NCBI GenBank assembly: GCA_964397255.1
Contig: CAYNHQ010000008.1
Coordinates: 102,983 to 166,982 of the forward strand
Direction: 5' to 3'
DNA from: CAYNHQ01 sp964397255
GTDB taxonomy: Bacteria > Bdellovibrionota_G > JALEGL01 > DATDPG01
DNA: 64,000 nucleotides
How positions within the stretch are numbered: the stretch's first letter is position 1; each line of letters opens with the position of its first letter. The translations under genes were made by a program, and so were the position numbers. Below are positions 40,670-49,076 of this stretch, piece after piece. Under the pieces are notes generated by a model. That model was not told where the DNA came from, made no database searches, and saw nothing but the letters and a program-made list of their open reading frames with translations.

Positions 40670-41596
40670 TTAAAAGATTCCTCCCAAAGTGACAATAAAG
40701 TGCCAATTTGGGATTTGAATGTAGCCGTCGGGGCCGACCAAGGCCATGGGGGGATTCAAATAGGGGGCGCCTTTGTTTACGGCATAGAGCGCCGCGCGAT
40801 CCAGCTCAATGTCACCCGAGGTCTGGGCCAGACGGGCACTTTTCACCTTTCCATCCGGTTCGAGAATAATCGTAACGACCGTGATGTATTGATTGTGCTT
40901 CAGACGCCCGGAGTAAATGATGGCCTGCGGATTCCAAAAGGCTTCCATCTGCCGTTTCATTCGGACGTAAAACGAAGCAAACACATATTCGCGCGTGTTA
41001 AGGAGCGTTTCATCACCCACTTCGATTTCTGGGAGATAGTTCGATGGAGCAAGGCTTGCGACACTACCCATCGGGCCTCCGCCCCCTCCACCGGGAATCT
41101 CAGGTTGAGGCGTGCGCAGAGGGGCTGCTTTTTCAAGAAAAGAAGAAGGAATATGGAGATCTAATTTTTTCCCCGGCTCATTTTTGGACTGAAGGGCTTT
41201 TTCAAGCGCCTTTCCAATAAGGCCTTTTCCCTCACCTGCTTGTCCTGCAGATACGGTGGGATTTGCTCCCGTAATCCGAGCCTGCGTTTCTTTGTCTACT
41301 GTCCGATTTTTTTCGCTCAAGAATCGCGCGTCAGACGGAGCTTTTTCCGTAACGTGCGACTGATCCATGACATCGACCACTCTTCCCTCCGGAGAAGTAG
41401 ATTCGATAGGTTTAGGAGGATCGGCAAACCGAACGCGCATGATTTGTTCGGCGGGTGCAGCAGCAGTTGGGGAAAAGGGAGTCTCTGGCCTTAATTTCAC
41501 GAGGAAGGGCGCCGAAGCGAGAAGAAGAGCATGGAGCGCCAATGAAATCAGAATCGGTGGCCCGATGGATGGCGATCTTTTTTCAACCCATTCCAC
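40670..41596 (-). CDS. TonB-like energy transducer (AgmX/PglI C-terminal type)
   Basis: 308 residues, GTG start. One N-terminal membrane helix (about 13-33), a long Pro/Gly/Ala-rich periplasmic linker, and a C-terminal TonB-like domain: MKRQMEAFWNPQAI, then TVVTIILEPDGKVKSARL and SGDIELDRAALYAV. It could couple the inner-membrane proton motive force to outer-membrane transport or motility machinery; ExbBD partners are not in this window. TAAGAT (41603-41608, minus strand) sits 6 nt before the start. Confidence 0.82.
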   Translation of the reverse strand: MEWVEKRSPSIGPPILISLALHALLLASAPFLVKLRPETPFSPTAAAPAEQIMRVRFADPPKPIESTSPEGRVVDVMDQSHVTEKAPSDARFLSEKNRTVDKETQARITGANPTVSAGQAGEGKGLIGKALEKALQSKNEPGKKLDLHIPSSFLEKAAPLRTPQPEIPGGGGGGPMGSVASLAPSNYLPEIEVGDETLLNTREYVFASFYVRMKRQMEAFWNPQAIIYSGRLKHNQYITVVTIILEPDGKVKSARLAQTSGDIELDRAALYAVNKGAPYLNPPMALVGPDGYIQIPNWHFIVTLGGIF

Positions 41597-41620
41597 GGGC
41601 GGATCTTATCACGGCGTTCA

Positions 41621-41649
41621 TTGACCGACTCGGGGGAATCTGATTGGAT
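41621..41649 (+). promoter_or_regulatory. folE promoter
   Basis: TTGACC (41621-41626), 17-bp spacer, TTGGAT (41644-41649), then a 27-nt leader with AAGAGG before ATG 41677. It overlaps the divergent promoter of the TonB-like gene. Confidence 0.45.
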
Positions 41650-41676
41650 CCGCCCCCGTTTCGGAAAAGAGGCGAA

Positions 41677-42237
41677 ATGGAAGAAAAAATTACTGAAATT
41701 CTTCGGGAAATTGGCGAGAACCCCGAGCGCGAAGGGCTGCTCAAAACCCCGGGCCGCGTGGCAAAATCCCTTCGTTTTCTGACCAAGGGTTACCGCGAAG
41801 ATCCAAAAACCATCATTAACGGCGCCGTGTTTAAAGAAGACCAAAAAGACATGGTGATTTTGAAGAATGTCGATTTTTTCAGCCTCTGCGAACATCACCT
41901 CCTTCCATTTTTTGGCAAGTGTCATTTAGCCTATGTGCCCAATGGCAAGATCATCGGACTTTCCAAGCTTGCACGTCTGATCGATATTTATGCGAGGCGC
42001 CTTCAGGTCCAAGAGAGGTTAACGCAACAAATTGCCGATACGATCAACGAAACCCTTAAGCCCAAGGGCGTGGCGGTGGTCATGGAGGCGCAACATCTCT
42101 GCATGCAAATGCGCGGCGTGGAGCGACAAAATTCCATTGCCGTGACCAGTTCGATGATCGGGATTTTCGATGAGAAGTACGCCACCCGCGCCGAATTTAT
42201 GGCACTCATTCGTGGCCATTCGCCCGGAGCGCTCTAG
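41677..42237 (+). CDS. folE: FolE, GTP cyclohydrolase I
   Basis: 186 residues from ATG 41677 (AAGAGG upstream); an in-frame TTG at 41644 overlaps the promoter. Converts GTP to dihydroneopterin triphosphate. Zinc/active-site motifs: FFSLCEHHLLPFFGKCH, IGLSKLARLIDIYARR, RLTQQIAD, VVMEAQHLCMQMRGVE. Shared entry point for folate and queuosine. Neighbouring PTPS, QueD, FolM-like and QueC genes point to both uses. Confidence 0.96.
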   Translation: MEEKITEILREIGENPEREGLLKTPGRVAKSLRFLTKGYREDPKTIINGAVFKEDQKDMVILKNVDFFSLCEHHLLPFFGKCHLAYVPNGKIIGLSKLARLIDIYARRLQVQERLTQQIADTINETLKPKGVAVVMEAQHLCMQMRGVERQNSIAVTSSMIGIFDEKYATRAEFMALIRGHSPGAL

Positions 42238-42242
42238 CCTGC

Positions 42243-42248
42243 TACAAT
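42243..42248 (+). promoter_or_regulatory. -10 box of the ferredoxin gene
   Basis: TACAAT ending 10 nt before ATG 42259; no clear -35, and transcription could also continue from folE. Confidence 0.3.
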
Positions 42249-42258
42249 TAACTTTCCC

Positions 42259-42561
42259 ATGCTTAAAGGGGGAATGGACGAGAAAACGAGGCTCTACGGA
42301 GATGTATCGAAACTCGTCAAAATCACCATCGAAGGAGAAACGTACCAAGTTCCGCATCAACTGGAACTCCTTCGCTGCTTTCAATACCTCGACTTTCATA
42401 TCGCCTTTGAACGATTTTGTTGGAACGCCTCATGCGAAAATTGTGCGGCGATGGTCACCGAAAAAGGAAAGGCGAAAGATCGAATGCTCTGCTGCCAAAT
42501 CCCTGCCGAAGAGGGGATGATCATCGACAAACTTCCCGAAGGAATCGTCAAACCGAAATAG
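42259..42561 (+). CDS. Plant-type [2Fe-2S] ferredoxin-like protein
   Basis: 100 residues. Cysteines in the order C-x4-C-x2-C ... C (RFCWNASCENCAAMV, then MLCCQIP) match the [2Fe-2S] loop of plant-type ferredoxins and of N-terminal domains of succinate-dehydrogenase-like or hydroxylase subunits. The preceding LLRCFQYLDFHIAF is the usual helix before the loop. Soluble electron carrier; partner unknown. Its end overlaps the convergent alkyltransferase-like gene by 14 bases. Confidence 0.8.
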   Translation: MLKGGMDEKTRLYGDVSKLVKITIEGETYQVPHQLELLRCFQYLDFHIAFERFCWNASCENCAAMVTEKGKAKDRMLCCQIPAEEGMIIDKLPEGIVKPK

Positions 42562-42922
42562 TTTTTGTTTTCTTGCGCTGCGAATAGGGATTCCAGCGGT
42601 ACCTTGAAAGATCGAGTGTACTTCTCCGAAATGCTACTCCCTCTTTTTCCAAAAGATGCTGCTGGTAGCCTTCGGGAAAACCGGGGAGGCGATCGGTCGA
42701 ACACCCTCCTGAAGCATTGACCACCCGTTGCCAGGGAAGACCTTTCGGGCATTGGTGCATGAACCATCCAACTGCTCGGGGTGAAACAACATTTCCCATC
42801 AATCCCGCAATTTGGCCATACGTCATGACCCTCCCGCGCGGAATGCGAGCGACCCATTTGTAAACTCCTGAAGCAATGTTCCCACGCTTCTTCGGGAGGT
42901 CTGGGTGAACTCTGGAGAACAT
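42548..42922 (-). CDS. Alkyltransferase-like protein (ATL)
   Basis: 124 residues from ATG 42922; the longer frame to 43099 runs under the divergent PTPS gene. MGMT DNA-binding fold: YKWVARIPRGRVMTYGQIA, then SPRAVGWFMHQCP. At the active site the alkyl-accepting PCHR is replaced by PWQRVV, i.e. Trp in place of Cys. ATLs bind O6-alkylguanine without repairing it and hand it to nucleotide excision repair; uvrC is elsewhere in this window. Confidence 0.88.
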   Translation of the reverse strand: MFSRVHPDLPKKRGNIASGVYKWVARIPRGRVMTYGQIAGLMGNVVSPRAVGWFMHQCPKGLPWQRVVNASGGCSTDRLPGFPEGYQQHLLEKEGVAFRRSTLDLSRYRWNPYSQRKKTKTISV

Positions 42923-42963
42923 TTTTAGAGTTCTATGATAAATGGAAGCCAGAGACCATCGAA

Positions 42964-43353
42964 ATGATGACTGGATGCGCAAACTATCGAGTTCGGATAG
43001 AGGGGTTTTTTGAGGCGGCGCACAACCTTCGATCGTACAAAGGCAAGCCCGAGCCCCTTCACGGCCACAGTTGGAAAGTCGAAGTCGAAATGGAAGCACC
43101 GAAACTCGATGGTGAAGGGATGGCCTTTGACTTTGTGGAGCTTGAGGATGCCCTGAAGAAATTAACGGGTCGCCTCAACTATACCTATATTAATGAAGTC
43201 CCACCTTTCATGGATATTGCTCCCAGTGCCGAAAACATCGCTCGCTGGATGCATGATGAACTTTTTTCGGTAGTTACGAAGGGCGGCTGCTCGATCGTAG
43301 AAGTCCGCGTGTGGGAAGGTCGCCACTCCTCTGCCGCCTATCGACCCCATTAA
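42964..43353 (+). CDS. PTPS-III, pyruvoyltetrahydropterin synthase paralogue (FolB substitute)
   Basis: 129 residues. Zinc-binding histidines in FFEAAHN and HGHSW. The catalytic Cys of PTPS/QueD (C-x3-HGH) is absent; instead there is Glu in PEPLHGH (E-x2-HGH), the pattern of PTPS-III in Plasmodium and bacteria lacking FolB, where the enzyme cleaves dihydroneopterin triphosphate to 6-hydroxymethyldihydropterin. ENIARWMHDEL and VRVWEG complete the family blocks. Lies 0.7 kb from folE. Function in folate synthesis is inferred from the motif. Confidence 0.75.
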   Translation: MMTGCANYRVRIEGFFEAAHNLRSYKGKPEPLHGHSWKVEVEMEAPKLDGEGMAFDFVELEDALKKLTGRLNYTYINEVPPFMDIAPSAENIARWMHDELFSVVTKGGCSIVEVRVWEGRHSSAAYRPH

Positions 43354-43898
43354 TTCGGCAAAATAATACCGAAGGTTCGTTCATGGACATTGGCTACGCC
43401 ATTTTCCGGATGTCCATCCAGATCCACGCCATGAATTCGGTCGTTAACAAAATTATTCGGTGATTCAACGGTGTCATGAATTTCAATTTCGAATTTCACC
43501 CGTCTGGCTTTCTTCAATTCTTCTGCCGAAGGATGATCGGAAAGAAAATGATCCTCCCCATCGTAAATGGTGAATCGAGCTCCTGCGACGTGATCCAGGC
43601 CGATTCCCTTTCCATTTGATTCCACCATTTCTAAATTTTGTTGGGGCACCGATCCCGAAAGGGTGATTCGAAAAGTCCCCCTGGCCCCTTTTCCTTCGAG
43701 AAAAGTGTCTGATGACGCGGTGAGTTCGATGGGGCCGTTTTGCTCCATCACGTCTCGTAGCCGCCCCTCAAAACCCTGCGTCGCAGCTGTTGCGGGAGCC
43801 TGTTGTTTGCGAAGGCTTTTCATGACAGCCGTGGCCAGCAGAATCACAATCACCAGAGTGAGAAGAAGCTCGATGACGGAAAAGGCGGATTGGCGCAT
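43350..43898 (-). CDS. Type IV pilin-like/pseudopilin protein
   Basis: 182 residues from ATG 43898. Begins MRQSAFSVIELLLTLVIVIL: a short basic leader, Ala at -1, Phe +1 and Glu +5, followed by a hydrophobic helix, as in prepilin-peptidase substrates (Ala at -1 instead of the usual Gly). The rest is a soluble domain with no recognised fold. No other pilus genes are nearby. Divergent from the 43909 gene; its 3' end touches PTPS-III. Confidence 0.75.
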   Translation of the reverse strand: MRQSAFSVIELLLTLVIVILLATAVMKSLRKQQAPATAATQGFEGRLRDVMEQNGPIELTASSDTFLEGKGARGTFRITLSGSVPQQNLEMVESNGKGIGLDHVAGARFTIYDGEDHFLSDHPSAEELKKARRVKFEIEIHDTVESPNNFVNDRIHGVDLDGHPENGVANVHERTFGIILPN

Positions 43899-43908
43899 AA
43901 TATAGATC

Positions 43909-44397
43909 ATGAAAAGGAAACGAGAACGGGGTGGAGTGGGGGGCGTAGTACTTGTCATTCTGGTGATCATATCTCTCTTTGCTGGATTTCGTATCGGCAA
44001 ACTCTATTTTGATAACGAATCGATAAAGAACGAATTGGATCCCATCGGTGATAGCGCCCTCACACAACGAGATTACGACACGAAGAAGAACATTCTTAGT
44101 CTTTTGGCGTCATATGAAGTCTCCGTAAAACCCGATGATATATCCGTTGATTTTAATGAGCGGCGGGATCACGTAACGATCTCTTTCCGCTATGAGCGTT
44201 CCGCCGATCTGATCGTGATGAAGCAGCCGCTTCATTTTCATCTGAGCGTTCAGCGCGAGGCCCAAAAAGGGGTGGGCATGTTACAGGGTGTTCAGGAATC
44301 GCTCGACGGCGCGGCTCAAAACACCGGACAACGATATGAAAATGCGGTGAAACAGGGAGTAAATGCCGGCGGGGGCCTGCCTTCGACTGACCAATAG
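43909..44397 (+). CDS. Membrane-anchored protein of unknown function
   Basis: 162 residues. A basic N-terminus MKRKRERGG, one transmembrane helix (about 10-29), then an extracytoplasmic domain containing an LDPIGDSALTQRDY stretch and a paired beta region, ending in a Gln/Asn-rich tail. Layout resembles DUF4845-type anchored proteins, but I cannot confirm the family. TAATAT lies 5 nt before the ATG. Promoter region is shared, back to back, with the pilin-like gene. Confidence 0.65.
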   Translation: MKRKRERGGVGGVVLVILVIISLFAGFRIGKLYFDNESIKNELDPIGDSALTQRDYDTKKNILSLLASYEVSVKPDDISVDFNERRDHVTISFRYERSADLIVMKQPLHFHLSVQREAQKGVGMLQGVQESLDGAAQNTGQRYENAVKQGVNAGGGLPSTDQ

Positions 44398-44500
44398 GTC
44401 GGCATTATTTCGGGGGGGGAATTCAGAGGCCGGCCCCAAGGATTCTTTAAATTATATCAAGGGCTTGCGTTTTAGACCCGCACCCAGAGCGGATCTGCGC

Positions 44501-44506
44501 TATAAT
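44501..44506 (+). promoter_or_regulatory. -10 box of the 44513 gene
   Basis: Perfect TATAAT, 6 nt before ATG 44513; no -35 at standard spacing. Confidence 0.4.
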
Positions 44507-44512
44507 GAAGCC

Positions 44513-44833
44513 ATGGGATCCGCCAAGTCCACATTCTGGTTTCTCCTATTGTCCACAGCGATGATCTCTTTGCACGCGGAGGAGAATTCTTGGTTATCGG
44601 TGACCGTTGAACCCAAGGCGGAAATCATTCTCGACGGCCAAAAGCTTACGAATGGAGCACCGGTTAGGAAACACCAGGTCCAACCTGGGTCGCACGAACT
44701 TCAATTCATTTCTAAAGAACTCAAAATGACATCTAACTTCAATGTTCATATTCCCTCTTCTAGGGGAATGGAATGTGAAGCTGATCTCAATAACAGCTCA
44801 TTCAATTGTAAAGCGATCAAACTAAAGCCGTAA
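44513..44833 (+). CDS. Secreted PEGA-like domain protein
   Basis: 106 residues from ATG 44513 (the frame is open to 44363, inside the previous gene). Signal peptide ends near LHAEE. The mature part, with SVTVEPKAEIILDGQKL, QVQPGSHELQF, follows the PEGA pattern (P-x-A-x-I-x-x-DG ... PG-x-H-x-L). Such domains bind periplasmic or surface partners. Two cysteines in the C-terminal part may form a disulfide. Confidence 0.65.
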   Translation: MGSAKSTFWFLLLSTAMISLHAEENSWLSVTVEPKAEIILDGQKLTNGAPVRKHQVQPGSHELQFISKELKMTSNFNVHIPSSRGMECEADLNNSSFNCKAIKLKP

Positions 44834-44848
44834 TTTGCAGAGGAAGAT

Positions 44849-45253
44849 CTAGCGATAACTCGCGAACTGCGTAGCGGTTTCCCAGAGCTTTACCTCGGTA
44901 ACAGGAAGGCCGAGTTTTACGGCGCGTTCAAAAATCACTTGGGCGATATTTTCGGCCGTAGGATTGTCGGAAAATTCGAAAAATGGTTCCTTCATCTCTT
45001 TCAGCACGGGAAGCAGAGGATCGTCCTTTCGTAGAAGCATTTGATGGTCGAGATGCTCATCGATCCAGGTCTTGAGTGCTTTCTTAATGTCAGCAAAGTC
45101 GATGACCATTCCACGTGAGTCTAGTTTTTCTGCCTCAAATGTAATTTCGGCCAAGCCGTTGTGCCCATGAGGATGCGCGCATTTCCCATCATAGTTCAAC
45201 AGTCGGTGCCCATAACAAAAATGGATTTGTTGCGTAACCGCGTGATGTTTCAT
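44849..45253 (-). CDS. queD: QueD-type 6-carboxytetrahydropterin synthase
   Basis: 134 residues. Zinc histidines in IHFCYGHRL and the HGH motif; catalytic Cys in KCAHPHGHNG (C-x3-HGH) as in QueD and classical PTPS. NPTAENIAQVIFE and VKLWETATQFASY close the family blocks. Makes 6-carboxy-tetrahydropterin for preQ0/queuosine from the FolE product. Overlaps the SDR gene by 4 bases. Unlike the paralogue at 42964 it keeps Cys. Confidence 0.85.
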   Translation of the reverse strand: MKHHAVTQQIHFCYGHRLLNYDGKCAHPHGHNGLAEITFEAEKLDSRGMVIDFADIKKALKTWIDEHLDHQMLLRKDDPLLPVLKEMKEPFFEFSDNPTAENIAQVIFERAVKLGLPVTEVKLWETATQFASYR

Positions 45254-45999
45254 TCGACGAGCCTCCCTCCATCTACATAAACAACTGAGCCGGTTGCAAA
45301 ATCAGTCCCCTCGACCAAGAAAAGAACAGCGTTTGCGACATCCTGAGGTGAACCTTCGCGTCGAAGGGGGGTGAGCTCCAGCACTTCGGCCCGTTCTTCC
45401 TTAGACATCTCTTCCGGAAGAAGGACGGGTCCCGGGCTGACGCCGCAGACTTGGACGTGAGGCGCAAGCGTTTTTGCCAACACTTTCGTAAGTGCGAGCA
45501 AACCCGTCTTAGAAACCGAATAGGGGATATATCCCGTATAGGGCCGTTCCGCGGCCCAATCAATGATGTTAATGATCTTCCCTTTCTTACGTTTCACCAT
45601 TCCGGGGCCGAACTGCTGGGCGCAGAGAAAAGGTCCTTTCAAATTGATCGTAAGGTGGCGATCCCAATCTTCTTCGGAAATGTCGGGCCACGGGGTTTTT
45701 TCAAAAATGGATGCGCTATTGATCAGAAGGTCCACAGGTCCCAATTTTTTTTCAATTTCCGCGGCGAGTCGCACGATGTCACTCTTCTTGGAAGAGTCTG
45801 CTTGAACACCCAGGCCTTTTGTTCCCCGTTTTTCAATCTCAGCCACGGTATCTTCGGCTTCTTTTTTCGAAGTCCGATAGTTGACGGCCACGTGACATCC
45901 ATGCTCGGCCAGAGTTAGCGCGACGGCGCGTCCCACACGCTTTATGCCGCCCGTGACAAGGGCCACCTTTCCCTTTAGCTCCATCGCGGCGGGGACCAT
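45250..45999 (-). CDS. FolM/PTR1-like short-chain dehydrogenase (pteridine reductase type)
   Basis: 249 residues from ATG 45999 (45984 is also possible; the frame extends to 46098 under the divergent gene). SDR fold with cofactor motif TGGIKRVGRAVAL, which fits TGxxxRxG of pteridine reductases and FolM rather than TGxxxGxG. Catalytic YSVSK, NSASIF in place of NNAG, and VSPGPVL. Operon with queD implies a pterin substrate: dihydromonapterin or dihydrofolate reduction is likely, not proven. Confidence 0.75.
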   Translation of the reverse strand: MVPAAMELKGKVALVTGGIKRVGRAVALTLAEHGCHVAVNYRTSKKEAEDTVAEIEKRGTKGLGVQADSSKKSDIVRLAAEIEKKLGPVDLLINSASIFEKTPWPDISEEDWDRHLTINLKGPFLCAQQFGPGMVKRKKGKIINIIDWAAERPYTGYIPYSVSKTGLLALTKVLAKTLAPHVQVCGVSPGPVLLPEEMSKEERAEVLELTPLRREGSPQDVANAVLFLVEGTDFATGSVVYVDGGRLVE

Positions 46000-46061
46000 A
46001 CGGTTTCGATCGGCGAGGGTCAAATGTTGCTTCCTTCCTAAAGGAGGGGCAGATTTTCTGT

Positions 46062-46619
46062 ATGCGATATTCATCGATTTTTCTTTTGCTTCTCTCACTC
46101 CCCCTTTGGGCCCAAGAACGCGAATTTAAAAAAATTGGGAAACCGGAGGACAAATCGGAAGACGCGGAGAAGGTCGAAACTTTTACGCCCACATTGGAGG
46201 GAAAAGACAAAGTGATTTTCTCCGCGATTGAACCTCCCAAGGTTTTTGCATCATGCATGACCACGAAGGAGCTGGAAGGAGATGTGGCCAAGCGATTCCA
46301 AACTGAAAAACGTGCGCCGAAACTGGGAAAGAGCGGCGATTCAACTGTTCCCACGCTCGAATTTTGGATGGAAGGAAAGAGCGATGCTCCCGATTCATTT
46401 TCGGGAATGAGCATTCCCGATGACATGTTGGCATTTGCGCTCCAAATGCGCGTTACGGAAACGGCAGATCGAAAACCCGTTACGATCCTTGAAGGGAGGT
46501 CAGTATGGTGGGGGGCTCCCGGGGAATGCGGCGGAGGAGTAAAGCAGGCCACCACAGCGCTTTTGGATCGTTTTTTTGAGGCCTACCGGGTGGCTAACCC
46601 ATCGAAAGCAAAGAAATAA
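46062..46619 (+). CDS. Exported protein of unknown function
   Basis: 185 residues with a clear signal peptide ending LPLWAQ. The mature protein is acidic/charged at first (PEDKSEDAEK), then a mixed domain with two Cys (FASCMTT, PGECGGG). No family recognised. AAAGGAGG lies 15 nt upstream of ATG 46062. Divergent from the FolM-like gene, and followed by queC after 49 bases. Confidence 0.7.
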   Translation: MRYSSIFLLLLSLPLWAQEREFKKIGKPEDKSEDAEKVETFTPTLEGKDKVIFSAIEPPKVFASCMTTKELEGDVAKRFQTEKRAPKLGKSGDSTVPTLEFWMEGKSDAPDSFSGMSIPDDMLAFALQMRVTETADRKPVTILEGRSVWWGAPGECGGGVKQATTALLDRFFEAYRVANPSKAKK

Positions 46620-46668
46620 ATCTTCTTTCTCTTGATTGTTGGGACGTGGGTGGGTAAAAGAGCGCCCC

Positions 46669-47364
46669 ATGATTTCGCCGAAACGTGTTGGGGTACTTGT
46701 GAGCGGAGGGCTCGATAGCGCCATTTTGGTCGCCGAGGAAGCTCTCTCGGGACATGAAGTCACCCCCATTTATTGCCGCGAGGGCCTTTTTTGGGAAGAG
46801 GTCGAGATTGCGTGGCTGCACCGGTTTTTGGGGAGCATTCGTCGGGCGAATCTCCGATCACTGGTCGAGCTCCAAATGCCCCTCCTTCCCCTCGTAGGCT
46901 CGAAACACTGGAGTATTTCCGGGAAAAACACACCCATGGCCGAAACTGCGGACGGAGCCGTCTATCTTCCGGGGCGAAATCTTTTGCTTCTTTCCGCTGC
47001 GGCGACGTACGCGGCACAAAACGGAATTACGGAAATTCTTTTGGCTTCGCTGTCCGAAAATCCGTTTCCCGACGCTACGCTGGAATTTTTCGCGTCGATG
47101 TCAAAAACGGTTCAGCTGGGGCTGGGCGCGGAAATTACATTTCGGGCGCCCTACCGCGCACTTTCCAAGAAAGAACTCATCGAGCGATGGAGCGAACTTC
47201 CACTTCATCTCACCTTTTCGTGCATCCATCCCGTTCGGGGAAACCATTGTGGAAAGTGCAATAAGTGCGCGGAACGACGAAAAGCTTTCCATGAAGCGGG
47301 TGTGGCGGACCGAACGCGTTATGCGAATCTCCCGCTTGAGAGACATCTCCGTCTCCTGACATGA
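46669..47364 (+). CDS. queC: QueC-like 7-cyano-7-deazaguanine synthase
   Basis: 231 residues from ATG 46669. ATP PP-loop SGGLDSAIL, a YLPGRNLLLLSAAATYA block matching the Y-x-P-(A/G)RN of QueC, and the zinc site C-x8-C-x2-C-x2-C in FSCIHPVRGNHCGKCNKC. Converts carboxydeazaguanine to preQ0 with ammonia and ATP. QueE is not in the window. Overlaps polX by 4 bases, an unexpected pairing with DNA repair. Confidence 0.82.
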   Translation: MISPKRVGVLVSGGLDSAILVAEEALSGHEVTPIYCREGLFWEEVEIAWLHRFLGSIRRANLRSLVELQMPLLPLVGSKHWSISGKNTPMAETADGAVYLPGRNLLLLSAAATYAAQNGITEILLASLSENPFPDATLEFFASMSKTVQLGLGAEITFRAPYRALSKKELIERWSELPLHLTFSCIHPVRGNHCGKCNKCAERRKAFHEAGVADRTRYANLPLERHLRLLT

Positions 47365-49076
47365 AGTTGGATTCCCACCAGGTCGCCGAAAAACTCGAGG
47401 AAATGGCGATGCTCCTCGAGCTTTCGGGGGCCAATCCATTCAAGATACGTGCGTTTCAAAACGGCGCCCGAACTTTGGAAGGATTGACCCAAGACTTGAA
47501 TCAACTCATTTCTGAAAAACGGTTAACCGAAATCAAGGGAATCGGCGAGGGCCTTTCAAAACAAATCGAGTCGATTGCCAAAAGCGGTACATCTGCGGAG
47601 TTAAAAGAACTTCGAAAGAAATTCCCCGAATCACTTTTGGAAATTCTTCAAGTCCCTGGCTTGGGTCCCAAAAAGGCCAAAGTGCTCTATGAAAAACTGG
47701 GGATCGAGTCGCTCGGCGAGTTGGAATATGCCTGCCAGGAAAATCGCTTGTTAAAATTGGAAGGCTTTGGAGAAAAAACGCAGGAAAAGATCATCGCGGG
47801 TATCGCGTATCTCAAAGGAAATATCGGGAAATTTCTTTACGCCGATGCGATCGATGTAGCCGAAGCGTTGGCCGGCGAAATGAAGAAATGGAAGGAAGTA
47901 AAACAGCTCTCCATTGCCGGAAGTTTACGGCGATGCAAAGAAATTGTGAGGGATGTGGACCTCCTATGTTCATCCCATGAACCCAAAAAAGTGATGGATC
48001 GATTCGTATCGATGAAGGGAGTCAAAGAAATGATCGCCCACGGAGATACGAAATCGAGTGTGCGATGGGAAAACGGTCTGCAGTTCGACCTCCGTGTTGT
48101 CACAGACATGGAATTCCCCTATGCGCTCCATCATTTTACTGGAAGTAAGGAACACAACACGGCCATGCGAACCAGAGCCAAGGAGATGGGGCTCAAAATG
48201 AATGAGTATGGCCTCTTTCGCGGCGAGAAGTTGGTTCGATGCAAGAGCGAGGAGGAAATCTTTCGAGCGCTTCATCTTTCTTACATTCCTCCCGAGATGA
48301 GGGAAAATCAGGGGGAAATTGAAGAAGCGGAAAAAAGAGAAATTCCGACTCTCTTAAATCTGAGTGATCTTTGCGGCTTCTTTCATGTTCATTCCACGTA
48401 TAGCGACGGTCGAAACACGCTCGAAGAGATGGTCTCGGCGGCAAGTAAATTGGGGTTGAAATATATCGGTATCTCCGACCATAGCCAAACGGCCTCCTAC
48501 GCTCACGGCCTCAAGGAAGCAGATCTGATCCGGCAAAAGAAAGAAATCGATCGCCTGCAAAAGAAATTTCTGAAACTTCGGCTTTTTTGGGGAATTGAAT
48601 CCGACATTCTCCCCGACGGCTCGCTCGATTATCCCGATCGAATCTTGAAAAACTTCGATTTCGTTATCGGTTCGGTTCATGCCAAATTTAAAATGACCGA
48701 GGAAGAGATGACCAAACGCTGTCTTCGCGCCATGGAGAACCCCTCGTTCACGATTCTGGGGCATCCCACGGGGAGGCTCCTCCTGACTCGCGAGGGATTT
48801 CAAATCAATCTTACCGCTATGATTGATGCCGCCGCGAAACATCGCAAGATCGTTGAGCTCAATGCCAACCCCCATCGTCTCGATCTGGATTGGAGAATTC
48901 TCGGCTACGCCAAGAAAAAAGGAGTTCCCGTTGCCATTAATCCGGACGCCCATAGTATTGAAGGCCTTTCGCACATCCGCTATGGGGTCAACATCGCGAG
49001 GAAAGCGGGACTTACGCCGAAGGATGTCTATAATGCACTCACGCTTTCTCAAATGGAAAAGTCTCTTGCCCACTAA
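47361..49076 (+). CDS. polX: PolX, family X DNA polymerase with PHP exonuclease domain
   Basis: 571 residues, the usual bacterial PolX length. Helix-hairpin-helix motifs (IKGIGEGLSKQI, VPGLGPKKAKVL), polymerase core with AGSLRRCKE and VRDVDLL (D-x-D) and QFDLRVV (third Asp), then the PHP domain (about 335-565) with HVHSTYSDG, ISDHSQTAS, GIESDILPDG, GSVHAKF, GHPTGR and NPDAHS metal motifs. Gap-filling repair polymerase with 3'-5' exonuclease/phosphatase. All catalytic residues visible. Followed by nth with a 44-base overlap. Confidence 0.96.
   Translation: MKLDSHQVAEKLEEMAMLLELSGANPFKIRAFQNGARTLEGLTQDLNQLISEKRLTEIKGIGEGLSKQIESIAKSGTSAELKELRKKFPESLLEILQVPGLGPKKAKVLYEKLGIESLGELEYACQENRLLKLEGFGEKTQEKIIAGIAYLKGNIGKFLYADAIDVAEALAGEMKKWKEVKQLSIAGSLRRCKEIVRDVDLLCSSHEPKKVMDRFVSMKGVKEMIAHGDTKSSVRWENGLQFDLRVVTDMEFPYALHHFTGSKEHNTAMRTRAKEMGLKMNEYGLFRGEKLVRCKSEEEIFRALHLSYIPPEMRENQGEIEEAEKREIPTLLNLSDLCGFFHVHSTYSDGRNTLEEMVSAASKLGLKYIGISDHSQTASYAHGLKEADLIRQKKEIDRLQKKFLKLRLFWGIESDILPDGSLDYPDRILKNFDFVIGSVHAKFKMTEEEMTKRCLRAMENPSFTILGHPTGRLLLTREGFQINLTAMIDAAAKHRKIVELNANPHRLDLDWRILGYAKKKGVPVAINPDAHSIEGLSHIRYGVNIARKAGLTPKDVYNALTLSQMEKSLAH

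Noticed and set aside
44363..44512. Longer start for the PEGA-like protein
   Set aside because: It would overlap the previous gene and place residues before a clear signal peptide; the TATAAT box lies just before ATG 44513.
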